NCBI RefSeq assembly: GCF_019216885.1
Contig: NZ_JAAQRC020000001.1
Span: 2,046,001-2,110,000 of the forward strand
Reading direction: 5' to 3'
From: Methylobacterium sp. SyP6R
Lineage (GTDB): Bacteria; Pseudomonadota; Alphaproteobacteria; Rhizobiales; Beijerinckiaceae
DNA: 64,000 nucleotides
The notes under the pieces are model-generated. The model did not search any database, had not been told where the DNA came from, and saw only the letters and a list, made by a program, of their open reading frames with translations. The position numbers were made by a program, and so were the translations under genes. Position 1 is the stretch's first letter. Every line of letters starts with the position of its first letter. Positions 1 through 7,665 of the stretch are shown piece by piece.

Positions 1-1
1 C

Positions 2-196
2 GGGCTGATGCCGGCAGCGGTGATCCTGGCGCTGGCGGCGAGCGTGGCCGGGCTCCTCGTCTCCTATTATGCCAGCCTGCCGACCGGGCCGGCGATCGTA
101 CTCGCCGCCGGCGTTCTCTACATCGCCTCGATGCTGCTCGGGCCCCGCGGCGGCCTGGTCTGGCGGCTCCTGCCCGCCCGTCACCTGGAAGCGTGA
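2..196 (+). CDS. Metal ABC transporter permease, C-terminal fragment
   Basis: The frame is open from base 2, so the gene begins upstream of the window. What remains is about 64 residues: a hydrophobic helix, the stretch VSYYASLPTGPAIVLAAG, and a final helix with a short basic tail. The SYY-x-LP-x-G-x-x-IVL pattern is typical of the last two transmembrane segments of ABC-3 family permeases, which carry zinc or manganese across the inner membrane (ZnuB/MntB type). The metal cannot be told from this fragment. It converges with the DUF2256 mini-gene, whose stop lies two bases away. Confidence 0.75.
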   Translation, partial: GLMPAAVILALAASVAGLLVSYYASLPTGPAIVLAAGVLYIASMLLGPRGGLVWRLLPARHLEA

Positions 197-197
197 C

Positions 198-374
198 TCA
201 CCTGGACTCGGGCGGCCGCGCCGGCTCGCCCCTTTGCGCCGCCCGCCGGCAGGCATCGGAGCAGTAGCGCACCTCGTCCCAGACCCGCTCCCACTTCTTG
301 CGCCAGGCGAAGGGCCGGCCGCACTGGGCGCACAGTTTCTGCGGCAGGTCGCCCTTGCGGCGCATCTTCGGCAT
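198..374 (-). CDS. DUF2256 zinc-ribbon mini-protein
   Basis: This 58-codon gene starts with ATG at 374 and stops at 198. The protein has two CxxC-like pairs (CAQC and CSDAC) flanking the tryptophan-rich core [18 protein letters not shown]. That is the hallmark of the DUF2256 family, whose function is unknown and which probably folds as a zinc ribbon. From family knowledge, DUF2256 genes are often found beside cryptochrome/photolyase genes of the iron-sulfur class, and such a gene lies 1 kb away. The short basic tail is proline-rich. It follows the formyltransferase gene by 6 bp on the same strand, so the two are probably co-transcribed. Confidence 0.85.
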   Translation of the reverse strand: MPKMRRKGDLPQKLCAQCGRPFAWRKKWERVWDEVRYCSDACRRAAQRGEPARPPESR

Positions 375-380
375 CGGGGG

Positions 381-1247
381 TCAGCGTCCGGTCTTGTCCG
401 CATCGGCGAGCGGGATGGCGCTCCAGCGGGTGATCTGCACGTAACCGTCACGGGCCGCCACCAGGATCTGGCGGCGGTAGGAATGCACCACCGTGCCGGG
501 GGCGTGGCGGTGGCCCTCGGTCCAGCCGCTCGCCTCCTGCACGAAGACGCGGTTGTCGTTGACCCGCGCCAGGGTCTCGATGGCGCCGAAGGCCCGCACC
601 CGGCGCAGGATCGCCGCCACCGGCTGGCGGAAATCGAGGGTCCGGTCGAGGTCGGTGACCCGCGGCCAGTAGGCGCCGTCGCCCTGCGGCTCGGCCTTGC
701 GCCACAGGCCGGGCAGATCCCGGGCGATCGGCCCGCGCGCGAGCCGCACCGCCGCCATCTGGCAGCGCGTCAGCAAGGTCTCGTGCGTTTCGGTGCCGGA
801 GATCGGGAAGACGTCCTGGGCCAGGATGTCGCCGATATCGAACCCGCCCTCGGCCAGCACGTGGGCGGTCACGCCCCAGCTCTCGTACGAATCGAGGATG
901 GCGCGGAACAGCGGGTAGGGCCCGCGCCCGTCCGGCAGCGGCGAGGGATGGATGTTGAGGGCGTAGCGCACCCGGCCCGGCCAGCCGGTGACCAGCCACG
1001 GATACCCCGCCACCACCAGCGCCCAGTCGCGCCCGTGCTCGGCCGAGAGGGCCTCGATGTCGGCGACGCGGATGCGCGAGAGCTGGATCGGCACCCTGTG
1101 CCGCCGGGCGAGCGCCACCACCGTCTCGTTCTGGTCGTAGATCCCGTCGCAGGGGCGGGAGAACAGCTTGATGGGCTGCCAGCCCGACGCGACCAGCCCC
1201 TCGAACACACCGCCCAGGAAATCGATTCCCGCGAAGGCGAATTTCAC
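381..1247 (-). CDS. Formyltransferase family protein (Fmt-like fold)
   Basis: This is a 288-residue protein if translation starts at the GTG at 1247. That start has a GGGAG ribosome site about 8 bases upstream and leads straight into the N-terminal strand VKFAFAGIDF; an ATG further up at 1286 lacks this support. The catalytic signature of formyl-transferring enzymes is visible: Asn98-Ile-His100 in LNIHPSPLPDGRGP and the aspartates of FDIGD near residue 137. Members include methionyl-tRNA and sugar-amine formyltransferases. This one is not the housekeeping Fmt in context (no def neighbour), so the acceptor is unknown. It lies upstream of and in line with the DUF2256 gene, divergent from the cryptochrome gene. 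Confidence 0.75.
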   Translation of the reverse strand: MKFAFAGIDFLGGVFEGLVASGWQPIKLFSRPCDGIYDQNETVVALARRHRVPIQLSRIRVADIEALSAEHGRDWALVVAGYPWLVTGWPGRVRYALNIHPSPLPDGRGPYPLFRAILDSYESWGVTAHVLAEGGFDIGDILAQDVFPISGTETHETLLTRCQMAAVRLARGPIARDLPGLWRKAEPQGDGAYWPRVTDLDRTLDFRQPVAAILRRVRAFGAIETLARVNDNRVFVQEASGWTEGHRHAPGTVVHSYRRQILVAARDGYVQITRWSAIPLADADKTGR

Positions 1248-1383
1248 GTCGCGAACTCCCTGCACCCCGACGTCCGGTAGCGCCACGCGCCCTAGCTAGG
1301 GGTGTGTTATGGGCAGTCGCAGGAGAGTCGCAATGGTGCGTGTGTTAGCCGATGTTTCGCACAGGCTCTCACGAGGCTGACCT

Positions 1384-3003
1384 TTGTCGCGTACCCTCCG
1401 CCTCGTCCTCGGCGACCAAGTCCATCCGCGGCTGGCCACCCTCACCGACCTCGATCCCGCCGCCGACACGGTGCTGATGGTCGAGGTTCTCGAGGAGGCG
1501 ACCTATGTGCGCCACCACAAGCAGAAACTGGTGCTGGTCTTCTCCGCCATGCGCCACTTCGCGGCCGAGCTGCGCGAGCGCGGCGTCACGGTCGATTACG
1601 TCGCCCTGGAGGATCCGGAGAATGCCGGCTCGTTCACCGGCGAGGTAGGACGCGCCATCGACCGCCACCGGCCCGACCGCATCGTCGTGACGGAACCCGG
1701 CGAGTGGCGGGTCGAGGCGATGATGCGGGATTGGGAGGAGCGGTTCGGGCTGCCGGTCGAGATCCGGGACGATACCCGCTTCCTGTGCCCGCGCCCGGTC
1801 TTCGCCCGATGGGCGGAGGGGCGCGAGGCCCTCCGGATGGAGACCTTCTACCGCGCCATGCGCCGGCGCACCGGCTTCCTGATGGAGGGGCGCGAGCCGG
1901 CGGGCGGGCGCTGGAACTTCGACCACGACAACCGCCGCCGCCTGCCCGCGGACCACGCGGTGCCGGAGCGCCGCCGCTTCCCGCCCGATGCGGTGACGCG
2001 CGAGGTGATGGATCTCGTCGGCCGTCGCTTCCCCGACCATTTCGGCGATCTCGACGGCTTCGCCTGGCCGGTGACGCGCACGGAGGCGCTGGAGGCCCTG
2101 CGGCACTTCCTGGACGACTGCCTGGCCGGGTTCGGCGATTATCAGGACGCGATGCGGTCCGGCACGCCGTTCCTCTATCACGGGCTGGTCGCGCCCGCCC
2201 TCAACCTCGGCCTTATCGATGCCGAGGAGGTCTGCCGCGCCGCGGAGGGCCGCTGGCGCGAGGGTTCGGCGCCCCTCAACGCCGTCGAGGGCTTCATCCG
2301 CCAGATCCTCGGCTGGCGCGAATACGTGCGCGGGCTCTACTGGGCCCGGATGCCGGAATACCCCGAGACCAACGCGCTCGATGCCACCCGCGACCTGCCG
2401 TGGTTCTACTGGTCGGGCGAGACCGACATGGCCTGCCTCGCCGAATGCGTGCGGGACACCAGGGCCCACGCGCATGCCCACCACATCCAGCGCCTGATGG
2501 TGCTGGGCAATTTCGCGCTTCTGGCCGGCCTCGCCCCGCGCCAGGTCGAGGAATGGTTTCTGGTGGTCTATGCCGATGCCTATGAATGGGTGGAATTGCC
2601 CAACGTCCACGGCATGGCTTTGTGGGCCGATGGCGGGCTCCTCGGCTCCAAGCCCTATGCGTCGTCCGGCGCCTATATCGACAGGATGTCGGATTACTGC
2701 CGGGCTTGCGCCTACGACGTGAAGGCGAAGACCGGCGAGACGGCCTGCCCGTTCAACTACCTGTACTGGAACTTCCTGATCGCGAACGAAGATCGCTTGC
2801 GCGGCAACCCGCGCCTCGCCATGCCCTACCGCACCCTCGATACGATGGCGCCGACGCGGCGCAAGGCGATCGTGGCGGATGCCGGCCGCTTCCTCGATTC
2901 GTTGAGCGGGTCAGAGCGGCAGCCAGGCGGTGAGCGTGCCGTAGGCGCCCGGGCGCCGGATCTGTTCCTCGTAGACCCAGCCCGCGGAGACGCGAAAGCT
3001 TAA
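1384..3003 (+). CDS. Iron-sulfur bacterial cryptochrome/photolyase (PhrB/CryB type)
   Basis: The 539-residue protein (TTG start) belongs to the FeS-BCP group, which binds FAD, a lumazine-type antenna and a [4Fe-4S] cluster and repairs (6-4) photoproducts or senses light. The N-terminal Rossmann domain begins TLRLVLGDQVHP. Four cysteines at 351, 439, 442 and 455 are offset by exactly one from the cluster ligands I recall for Agrobacterium PhrB (350, 438, 441, 454). The catalytic domain contains WREYVRGLYWARMPEY and YDVKAKTGETACPFNYLYW. The expected fold ends near residue 510 (AGRFLDSLSG). About 29 further residues are encoded by sequence antisense to the end of bcsS and look like an acquired read-through tail. 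Confidence 0.92.
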   Translation: MSRTLRLVLGDQVHPRLATLTDLDPAADTVLMVEVLEEATYVRHHKQKLVLVFSAMRHFAAELRERGVTVDYVALEDPENAGSFTGEVGRAIDRHRPDRIVVTEPGEWRVEAMMRDWEERFGLPVEIRDDTRFLCPRPVFARWAEGREALRMETFYRAMRRRTGFLMEGREPAGGRWNFDHDNRRRLPADHAVPERRRFPPDAVTREVMDLVGRRFPDHFGDLDGFAWPVTRTEALEALRHFLDDCLAGFGDYQDAMRSGTPFLYHGLVAPALNLGLIDAEEVCRAAEGRWREGSAPLNAVEGFIRQILGWREYVRGLYWARMPEYPETNALDATRDLPWFYWSGETDMACLAECVRDTRAHAHAHHIQRLMVLGNFALLAGLAPRQVEEWFLVVYADAYEWVELPNVHGMALWADGGLLGSKPYASSGAYIDRMSDYCRACAYDVKAKTGETACPFNYLYWNFLIANEDRLRGNPRLAMPYRTLDTMAPTRRKAIVADAGRFLDSLSGSERQPGGERAVGARAPDLFLVDPARGDAKA

Positions 3004-3663
3004 ACGGGCAATGGCGAAATCGGTGGCGTGGAGGCCGAGGCTCCATTTCCGGTAGCCGGTCCGGTCGGCGTAGAGCGCCGCCTCGGGCCCCAGATAGGCC
3101 GCGCTCCATTCCGGCACCCGGATGCCCCAGGAGACCCGGCCCCAGGCGCTCCAGCGGGCGGTGCCGGCGATCAGCGTCGTGGTCAGGAGCGTCGTCTCGG
3201 TCGGCCGGGCCCACAGCTCGCCCTGCACCCGCGCCCCGATTCGCGGCGTGGGCAGCTTTCTCGTACCGGGGCTGTCCAGCACCTCGAAGGCGATTTCGGG
3301 CCCGGCGAACAGCGCGGCGACACCCCAATCGCGCACCCATTGCCAGCCCGCGACGGCACCGGCCTGGACGGTATGGCGCAGGGTCCGGGGCGGAGTCAGC
3401 CCGGCCTTCCCCCGCGGATCGCCCCACCAGTCCCGCTCCGGCCGCAGGCCGTAGCCGAGGGTCGCCAGGGTCACGAACCCGTCCCGGCCGATCCCGCCCG
3501 GTGCGACCTTGGCCCCGGCGCTGACGAAGGTCGAGCGGCCGGCATCCAGGCTGCCGAACAGCACGGTCCGTACCTCCTCGCGCTCGTCGGCGAGGGCGCC
3601 CTCCGGACAGGCGAGGCTGACTGCTGCATAGAGCAGGGCTGGACGAGCGCGGAGAAGAGGCAC
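2911..3663 (-). CDS. bcsS: Cellulose biosynthesis protein BcsS
   Basis: This 250-residue outer-membrane-type protein starts with GTG at 3663. It has an N-terminal signal-like segment (LLRARPALLYAAVSLACPEGALA) and then a beta-rich body with alternating aromatic and glycine residues. Landmarks are VLFGSLDAGRSTFVSAGAKVAPGG, GYGLRPERDWWGDP and a C-terminal WVYEEQIRRPGAYGTLTAWLPL, which match the BcsS family as I know it. BcsS is associated with cellulose production in alphaproteobacteria, but no bcsA or bcsB is in this window, so the link is by family only. It converges with the cryptochrome gene and overlaps its last 93 bases. A large palindrome lies just upstream of its start. Confidence 0.75.
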   Translation of the reverse strand: MPLLRARPALLYAAVSLACPEGALADEREEVRTVLFGSLDAGRSTFVSAGAKVAPGGIGRDGFVTLATLGYGLRPERDWWGDPRGKAGLTPPRTLRHTVQAGAVAGWQWVRDWGVAALFAGPEIAFEVLDSPGTRKLPTPRIGARVQGELWARPTETTLLTTTLIAGTARWSAWGRVSWGIRVPEWSAAYLGPEAALYADRTGYRKWSLGLHATDFAIARLSFRVSAGWVYEEQIRRPGAYGTLTAWLPL

Positions 3664-3673
3664 GGCGGCCGGG

Positions 3674-3723
3674 CTTGACGTTGCGAATATGGAAATATCT
3701 TTTCCATCAAACGCAACGTCAAG
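3674..3723. promoter_or_regulatory. Bipartite palindrome upstream of bcsS
   Basis: Perfect 12-bp arms CTTGACGTTGCG (3674-3685) and CGCAACGTCAAG (3712-3723) enclose a second inverted repeat, ATGGAAA (3689-3695) and TTTCCAT (3701-3707). Both outer arms contain TTGACG, a good -35 box. On the minus strand it is followed after 17 bases by GATATT, a fair -10 box, pointing at bcsS. The structure could be an operator overlapping the bcsS promoter or a leader hairpin. It is AT-rich inside, unlike its surroundings. Confidence 0.6.
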
Positions 3724-4010
3724 TGGCAGTCGGGACTACGTCACAGATTCGCGTCATCGCCCGCGGCCTCGCCCGAAGACGGCCACGCTGCCGAATCTCG
3801 TCGAGAGCCTTCGTCTCCGGAAGGACCCTGGCGCGGAACGAACGCACGGACACGCCCCGGCGCTGTCAGCACTCGCGCGGATAGGCTGCTATTACCTGAA
3901 AAATCAACGTATTAGCTTCTGTTTTCGCTTGAGCGTAACCATTGATTAACCGCATCATCGGACGCTTGGTCGGCAAAGCGCTGTGCACCCCAGAAGGATC
4001 GTCTAACGCT
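3724..4010. other. Gene-free upstream region of usg
   Basis: No supported gene. The stretch grows AT-rich towards 3890-3955 (for example TTACCTGAAAAATCAACGTA and CATTGATTAACCGCATC), a plausible promoter region for usg. I see no clear -35/-10 pair that I would commit to. The short frames crossing 3675-3949 run through the palindrome and have no ribosome site or recognisable product. Confidence 0.4.
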
Positions 4011-4021
4011 CAGGAGGTTCC

Positions 4022-4291
4022 ATGGTCTCCAAGGAGTTTCGGCAGCAGATCGAGGGTTACGGCCTGACCACGGCGCATATCCTCTACCGCATTCCCGATC
4101 ATCCCGGCGTGCTGCAGACCTACGTCTGGCAGGATTACGACCTCGCCCCGCGCTTCCCGGTGCTCAACGGCTTCCTGGATTTCTGGAAACGCGAGCTGGA
4201 CGGGCCGTTGCACTCGGTCCGGGTGGCGCATTCGCACCTGATCAAGCCGGCGGAATTCCGCGCCGTGAACGGGGTGCTGACGCTGCACTGA
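4022..4291 (+). CDS. usg: Usg family protein
   Basis: This is an 89-residue protein with a strong AGGAGG ribosome site 6 bases before its ATG. The sequence YRIPDHPGVLQTYVWQDYDL followed by APRFPVLNGFLDFWKRELDGPLHSV is characteristic of the alphaproteobacterial Usg family, named for lying upstream of trpF in some relatives. The biochemical role is unknown. There are no trp genes here. It is a single-gene unit between bcsS and exoD, and length and start agree with the family. Confidence 0.88.
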   Translation: MVSKEFRQQIEGYGLTTAHILYRIPDHPGVLQTYVWQDYDLAPRFPVLNGFLDFWKRELDGPLHSVRVAHSHLIKPAEFRAVNGVLTLH

Positions 4292-4402
4292 ATCGGGCGG
4301 CGCGGCGTTTTTTTGGCGCTTTGCCCTACGATTGCCCGGTTGACCGTGTGTGAGGCCCTCAACGGTCGCGCTCTGGCAGCGCGGCGCTCACGTCGGTGAA
4401 CC

Positions 4403-5284
4403 ATGCACAGGCGCATCCTCTCCGCGGCCGGACCGCTTCGACGGCGGCTCGGGCCCCTTCTCGCCGCAGGCCCGGCCCGCGCCGATCTCGGCGCGGGGAC
4501 CACCCATGCGCGCGGGTTGGCCCGAGCGGCGGAGTGGGCTAGAGGGAGCCGCGCGACCCCGGCCCGGGCCGCAGCGACTCCGGCGGCGAGCGTCGCGCCC
4601 TCGTTCGAGGGTCCCGCGGTCCCGCCGGGCAGCGCCTCCCCGGCACCGGACGACCAGAGCCCCGTGACCCAATTCGCCCGCACCTCCGAGGTCCTGACCG
4701 TCCTCGCCGCCCAGGAAACCGAGCGGCTGACCGTCGGCGACATCGTGGCGGTCCTGCGCGACCGGGCCTTCGCGCTCCTCGTCGTGCTGCTCGGCCTGCC
4801 CAATTGCCTGCCGATGCCGCCGCCCATCCCGCTGATCTGCGGCCTGCTCCTCGCCCTCGTGGCGGCGCAGATCGCCGCCGGCATGTCGGCGCCCTGGCTG
4901 CCGCGGGCGCTGCTGGGCCGCTCGATCGCCCGGTCCGACCTGCAGCGGGCGGTCTCCCGCGCGGTGCCGCTGCTGCGCCGGCTCGAGCGCTGGTCGCGGC
5001 CGCGGCTGCGGGTGTTCGAGAACGACATCGGCATGCGCACCATGGGGGTGCTGATCCTGGCACTCTCCCTGGTGCTGATCGTCGCCGCTCCCCTGGTCGG
5101 CCAGATTCCGCTCGGCCTCGCCGTGACCCTGGTCGGCCTCGGCCTCGTCGAGCGCGACGGCATCGTGGTGGCGGCGGGTCTCGGCGTCGGCGTGCTCGGC
5201 GTGGCCCTGAATCTCGGCTTCGTCTATGCGGTGTTCACCGCCGTGATGGGGCTTCTGAACCTCGGTGCGGCCGCGGCGGCGTGA
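4403..5284 (+). CDS. exoD: Exopolysaccharide synthesis protein ExoD family
   Basis: The conserved body, from about residue 88 (TQFARTSEVLTVLAAQETE) to the end, is a membrane protein with the ExoD landmarks: VGDIVAVLRDRAFALLVVLLG, LPNCLPMPPPIPLICGLLL and four or more hydrophobic helices. ExoD affects exopolysaccharide production in rhizobia by an unknown mechanism. The ATG at 4403 adds an Arg/Ala/Pro-rich N-terminus of about 87 residues with no family resemblance. The GTG at 4664 would give 206 residues, close to the usual ExoD length, and may be the real start. The stop is certain, the start is not. Confidence 0.8.
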   Translation: MHRRILSAAGPLRRRLGPLLAAGPARADLGAGTTHARGLARAAEWARGSRATPARAAATPAASVAPSFEGPAVPPGSASPAPDDQSPVTQFARTSEVLTVLAAQETERLTVGDIVAVLRDRAFALLVVLLGLPNCLPMPPPIPLICGLLLALVAAQIAAGMSAPWLPRALLGRSIARSDLQRAVSRAVPLLRRLERWSRPRLRVFENDIGMRTMGVLILALSLVLIVAAPLVGQIPLGLAVTLVGLGLVERDGIVVAAGLGVGVLGVALNLGFVYAVFTAVMGLLNLGAAAAA

Positions 5285-5409
5285 GGCGGCCCCTCACGTC
5301 CCGATGAGGTCCGGGGCCCGGCCGGGTTGCTCGGCGTTGCGTTGGTCGCGGTCGGGCGCCCTGGCGCGTCCGGCCATGGCCCATGTGGTGCCTCAAGCGG
5401 ACCGACGCG

Positions 5410-6039
5410 ATGTCCCTCTCGATCAATCTCCCGTTGATCCTCTCGGCGGCCTTCGTCGCCAGCGCCAGCCCCGGCTCGGCGACGCTGGCGATCGCCGACA
5501 CCGCGATGCAGGCCGGACGCCGCACCGGCCTCGCGCTCGCGCTCGGCGTCGTGACCGGCTCCCTGACCTGGTCGATCGCCGCGGCACTCGGGCTGGCGGC
5601 GGTCATGGCATCGAGCGTCTGGATGATCGAGGGAATGCGCCATTGCGGCGGCGCCTATCTGCTGTACCTCGCCTACAGGTCGGCGCGCAGCGCGATCCGC
5701 GGGCCGGTGGCTCGGCCGCCCGACGCCGTCGAGGGCTCGGTCTCGCGGGCCTACGCCAAGGGCCTCGCCCTGCACCTGACCAACCCCAAGGCGATCCTGT
5801 TCTTCGGCTCGCTCTACACGCTGGGCCTGTCGCCCCGGACCTCGCCGGCGGAACTGGTGCTGGTGATCGCCGCCATCGGCCTGCAGAGCGCCCTGATCTT
5901 CACCGGGTATGCCTGGCTGTTCTCGAACGGCCGGATGGCCCGCGGCTACCTGCGCCTGCGACGCTGGTTCGAGGGCGCCTTCGCCCTGCTCTTCGCCGGG
6001 GCGGGCCTGCGGGTTCTCACCGCGCGGCTGCCGATCTGA
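5410..6039 (+). CDS. LysE/RhtB family amino-acid exporter
   Basis: The 209-residue inner-membrane protein has about six hydrophobic segments. Family landmarks include AAFVASASPGSATLAIADTA near the N-terminus (the PGP-type turn), GLALHLTNPKAILFFGSLYT in the middle and a final helix before RLPI. The start at 5410 (MSLSINLP) is preferred over the in-frame ATG at 5383, which adds a charged extension before the first helix. The family exports basic or neutral amino acids by proton exchange, and the substrate cannot be read from sequence. It stands alone between exoD and the convergent mocA-like gene. Confidence 0.85.
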   Translation: MSLSINLPLILSAAFVASASPGSATLAIADTAMQAGRRTGLALALGVVTGSLTWSIAAALGLAAVMASSVWMIEGMRHCGGAYLLYLAYRSARSAIRGPVARPPDAVEGSVSRAYAKGLALHLTNPKAILFFGSLYTLGLSPRTSPAELVLVIAAIGLQSALIFTGYAWLFSNGRMARGYLRLRRWFEGAFALLFAGAGLRVLTARLPI

Positions 6040-6059
6040 GCGGTCACCGCCCGCGCGAG

Positions 6060-6656
6060 TCAGGTCAGGCCCGCCAGGGCGGCCGGCGTATCGACGTCGA
6101 TCAGGACCCCGGCCTCGTCCACCGGCAACTCAAAGACATCGTCGCGTCGCGCCAGTAGCGGGCCGGCGCCGCGGTCACCGTCGAGGGTGGCGATCCCCGG
6201 TCCGAGGAGACGGCGGTTGAGCAGTACCGGGTTGCCGCGCCGCCCGTCCCGCACCGGCACCACCGCGGACGGAGCGACGGATGCGGAGCGAAAACCCTCG
6301 GCGAGCCGCACCAGCAGGCCGGGCCCGACCCGCGGCATGTCGCCGAGGAGAACCAAAGCCGCCGTGATCTCGCCCGGCAGGGCATCGAGCCCGGCGCGGA
6401 GCGAGGTCGACAGGCCCTCAGCGTAGTCCGGATTCTCGACGACCGTGAGCGGCAGGCCGGCGAGGGCCGCGCGAATCTGCTCACCCGCATGGCCGAGCAC
6501 CGCCACCACCGGGCCGAGACCCGCCGCCACCGCCGCTTCCGCCGCGTGGCGCACCAGGGGCTTGCCGTCCAGCGGGCTCAGGAGCTTCGGGTTCGCGCCG
6601 AAGCGGGTGCCGCGGCCAGCGGCGAGCAGCACCGTGCCGACCGGCTCAGGCATCAT
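6060..6656 (-). CDS. MocA-like molybdenum cofactor nucleotidyltransferase
   Basis: This 198-residue protein opens with VLLAAGRGTRFGANPKLLSP, the nucleotide-binding signature of the MobA/MocA NTP-transferase fold, and contains LVLLGDMPRVGPGLL with the metal-binding aspartate. MocA enzymes attach CMP to the molybdenum cofactor, giving MCD for xanthine-dehydrogenase-class enzymes. That fits its place as the last gene of the cox-type operon. It overlaps the preceding molybdopterin-binding gene by 11 bases. In many relatives the two domains are fused, so this looks like a split version. Confidence 0.85.
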   Translation of the reverse strand: MMPEPVGTVLLAAGRGTRFGANPKLLSPLDGKPLVRHAAEAAVAAGLGPVVAVLGHAGEQIRAALAGLPLTVVENPDYAEGLSTSLRAGLDALPGEITAALVLLGDMPRVGPGLLVRLAEGFRSASVAPSAVVPVRDGRRGNPVLLNRRLLGPGIATLDGDRGAGPLLARRDDVFELPVDEAGVLIDVDTPAALAGLT

Positions 6657-7665
6657 CAGTGCTCTCCCCGCCGTCCCGCGGCTGGGGCCGCGACACGATC
6701 TCCATCAAAAGTCCGCCGACCCCGAACCCGACGATGTCGTCGCGGGTGACCGGCAGGCCGGCGAGCAGGCGCTGGAGCACCCAGTCAAAGCCGTTCTCCT
6801 TCGGCGAACGGGCGCAGCCAGGCGCCCCGATCACCGGCGCCTCACCCAATCGGCCGAGCAGCAGCAGATTGCCGGGATCGACCGGCATGCCGAGATGGTC
6901 GACGATGCCGCCCGCGGCCTCGATCCCGGCCGGGATCACGTCGCGCCGGTCTGCGATCGCCGAGGCGCCGAACACCACGGCTAGCTCCGCGCCGTCCCGC
7001 TCGATCGCCTCGCGCAGAGCCCGGGCGACCGCGCCGGATTCGTGCGGCACCCGGGCCTCGCCGACGATACGGGCGCCTGCCGGGCCCAGGCGGGCGTCGA
7101 GGGTGCGAAGGGTCTTGTCGACCACGCTCGGCTTCAGCCCGGGCAGCACGGTCGAGATCGCCGCGACCCGCGTCAGGCGGTAGGGGGCGACCCGGATCGC
7201 CGGTGCGGCCACAGCGAGGGCCCGGTCGAGGACCGCACCCGGCACCGCGTAGGGGATGATCTTGACGGTCGCCACCATCTCGCCGGGCACCACCGGCTTG
7301 AACGGCACCAGGGTCGCCAGCGTCACCGCCTCGTCGACGCGGTTGACGGCCGCGATCACCGCTTCGTCGAGGACGAGCAGGCCGGCTTGCGACGCGTGGA
7401 GATTGGCCCGGCCGGTGAAGGGCGGCTCGACGGCGACGCCCGGCCCGGCGACGGCCGCCGCGAGCCGATCCGCCGCCGCGTCCTCGCCGACATCGCCCGG
7501 TTCGAGCGCCACCGCCACCACCTCGCCGATCCCGGCGGCTTCAAGCCGCGCGGCCTCGTCCGGGGTGATCGTCCGGCCCTTCTTCACCACCGCCTCGCCC
7601 GCGCGCACCGAATGGGCGGCGATCAGCCCGACGGCTTGTGCGATCGGAACCGGGCCGAACCTCAT
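6646..7665 (-). CDS. Molybdopterin-binding protein (MoeA/MogA-like domain)
   Basis: The 339-residue protein begins with a MoeA-like segment (GPVPIAQAVGLIAAHSVRAGEAVVKKGR) and ends with a molybdopterin-binding domain, seen in AELAVVFGASAIADRRDVIP and GIVDHLGMPVDPGNLLLLGR, then GAPGCARSPKENGFDWVLQR. Proteins of this type sit with MocA and XdhC in gene sets for molybdenum hydroxylases and are thought to process or deliver the cofactor. It overlaps the upstream xdhC half-gene by 4 bases and the downstream mocA-like gene by 11, so translation is probably coupled. Confidence 0.82.
   Translation of the reverse strand: MRFGPVPIAQAVGLIAAHSVRAGEAVVKKGRTITPDEAARLEAAGIGEVVAVALEPGDVGEDAAADRLAAAVAGPGVAVEPPFTGRANLHASQAGLLVLDEAVIAAVNRVDEAVTLATLVPFKPVVPGEMVATVKIIPYAVPGAVLDRALAVAAPAIRVAPYRLTRVAAISTVLPGLKPSVVDKTLRTLDARLGPAGARIVGEARVPHESGAVARALREAIERDGAELAVVFGASAIADRRDVIPAGIEAAGGIVDHLGMPVDPGNLLLLGRLGEAPVIGAPGCARSPKENGFDWVLQRLLAGLPVTRDDIVGFGVGGLLMEIVSRPQPRDGGESTDDA

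Noticed and set aside
3675..3949. Two short plus-strand frames crossing the bcsS upstream palindrome
   Set aside because: They translate the palindrome itself, lack ribosome sites and have no recognisable product.
4297..4312. GCGGCGTTTTTTT after usg as an intrinsic terminator
   Set aside because: The T-run is present but I could not find a convincing second stem arm before it.
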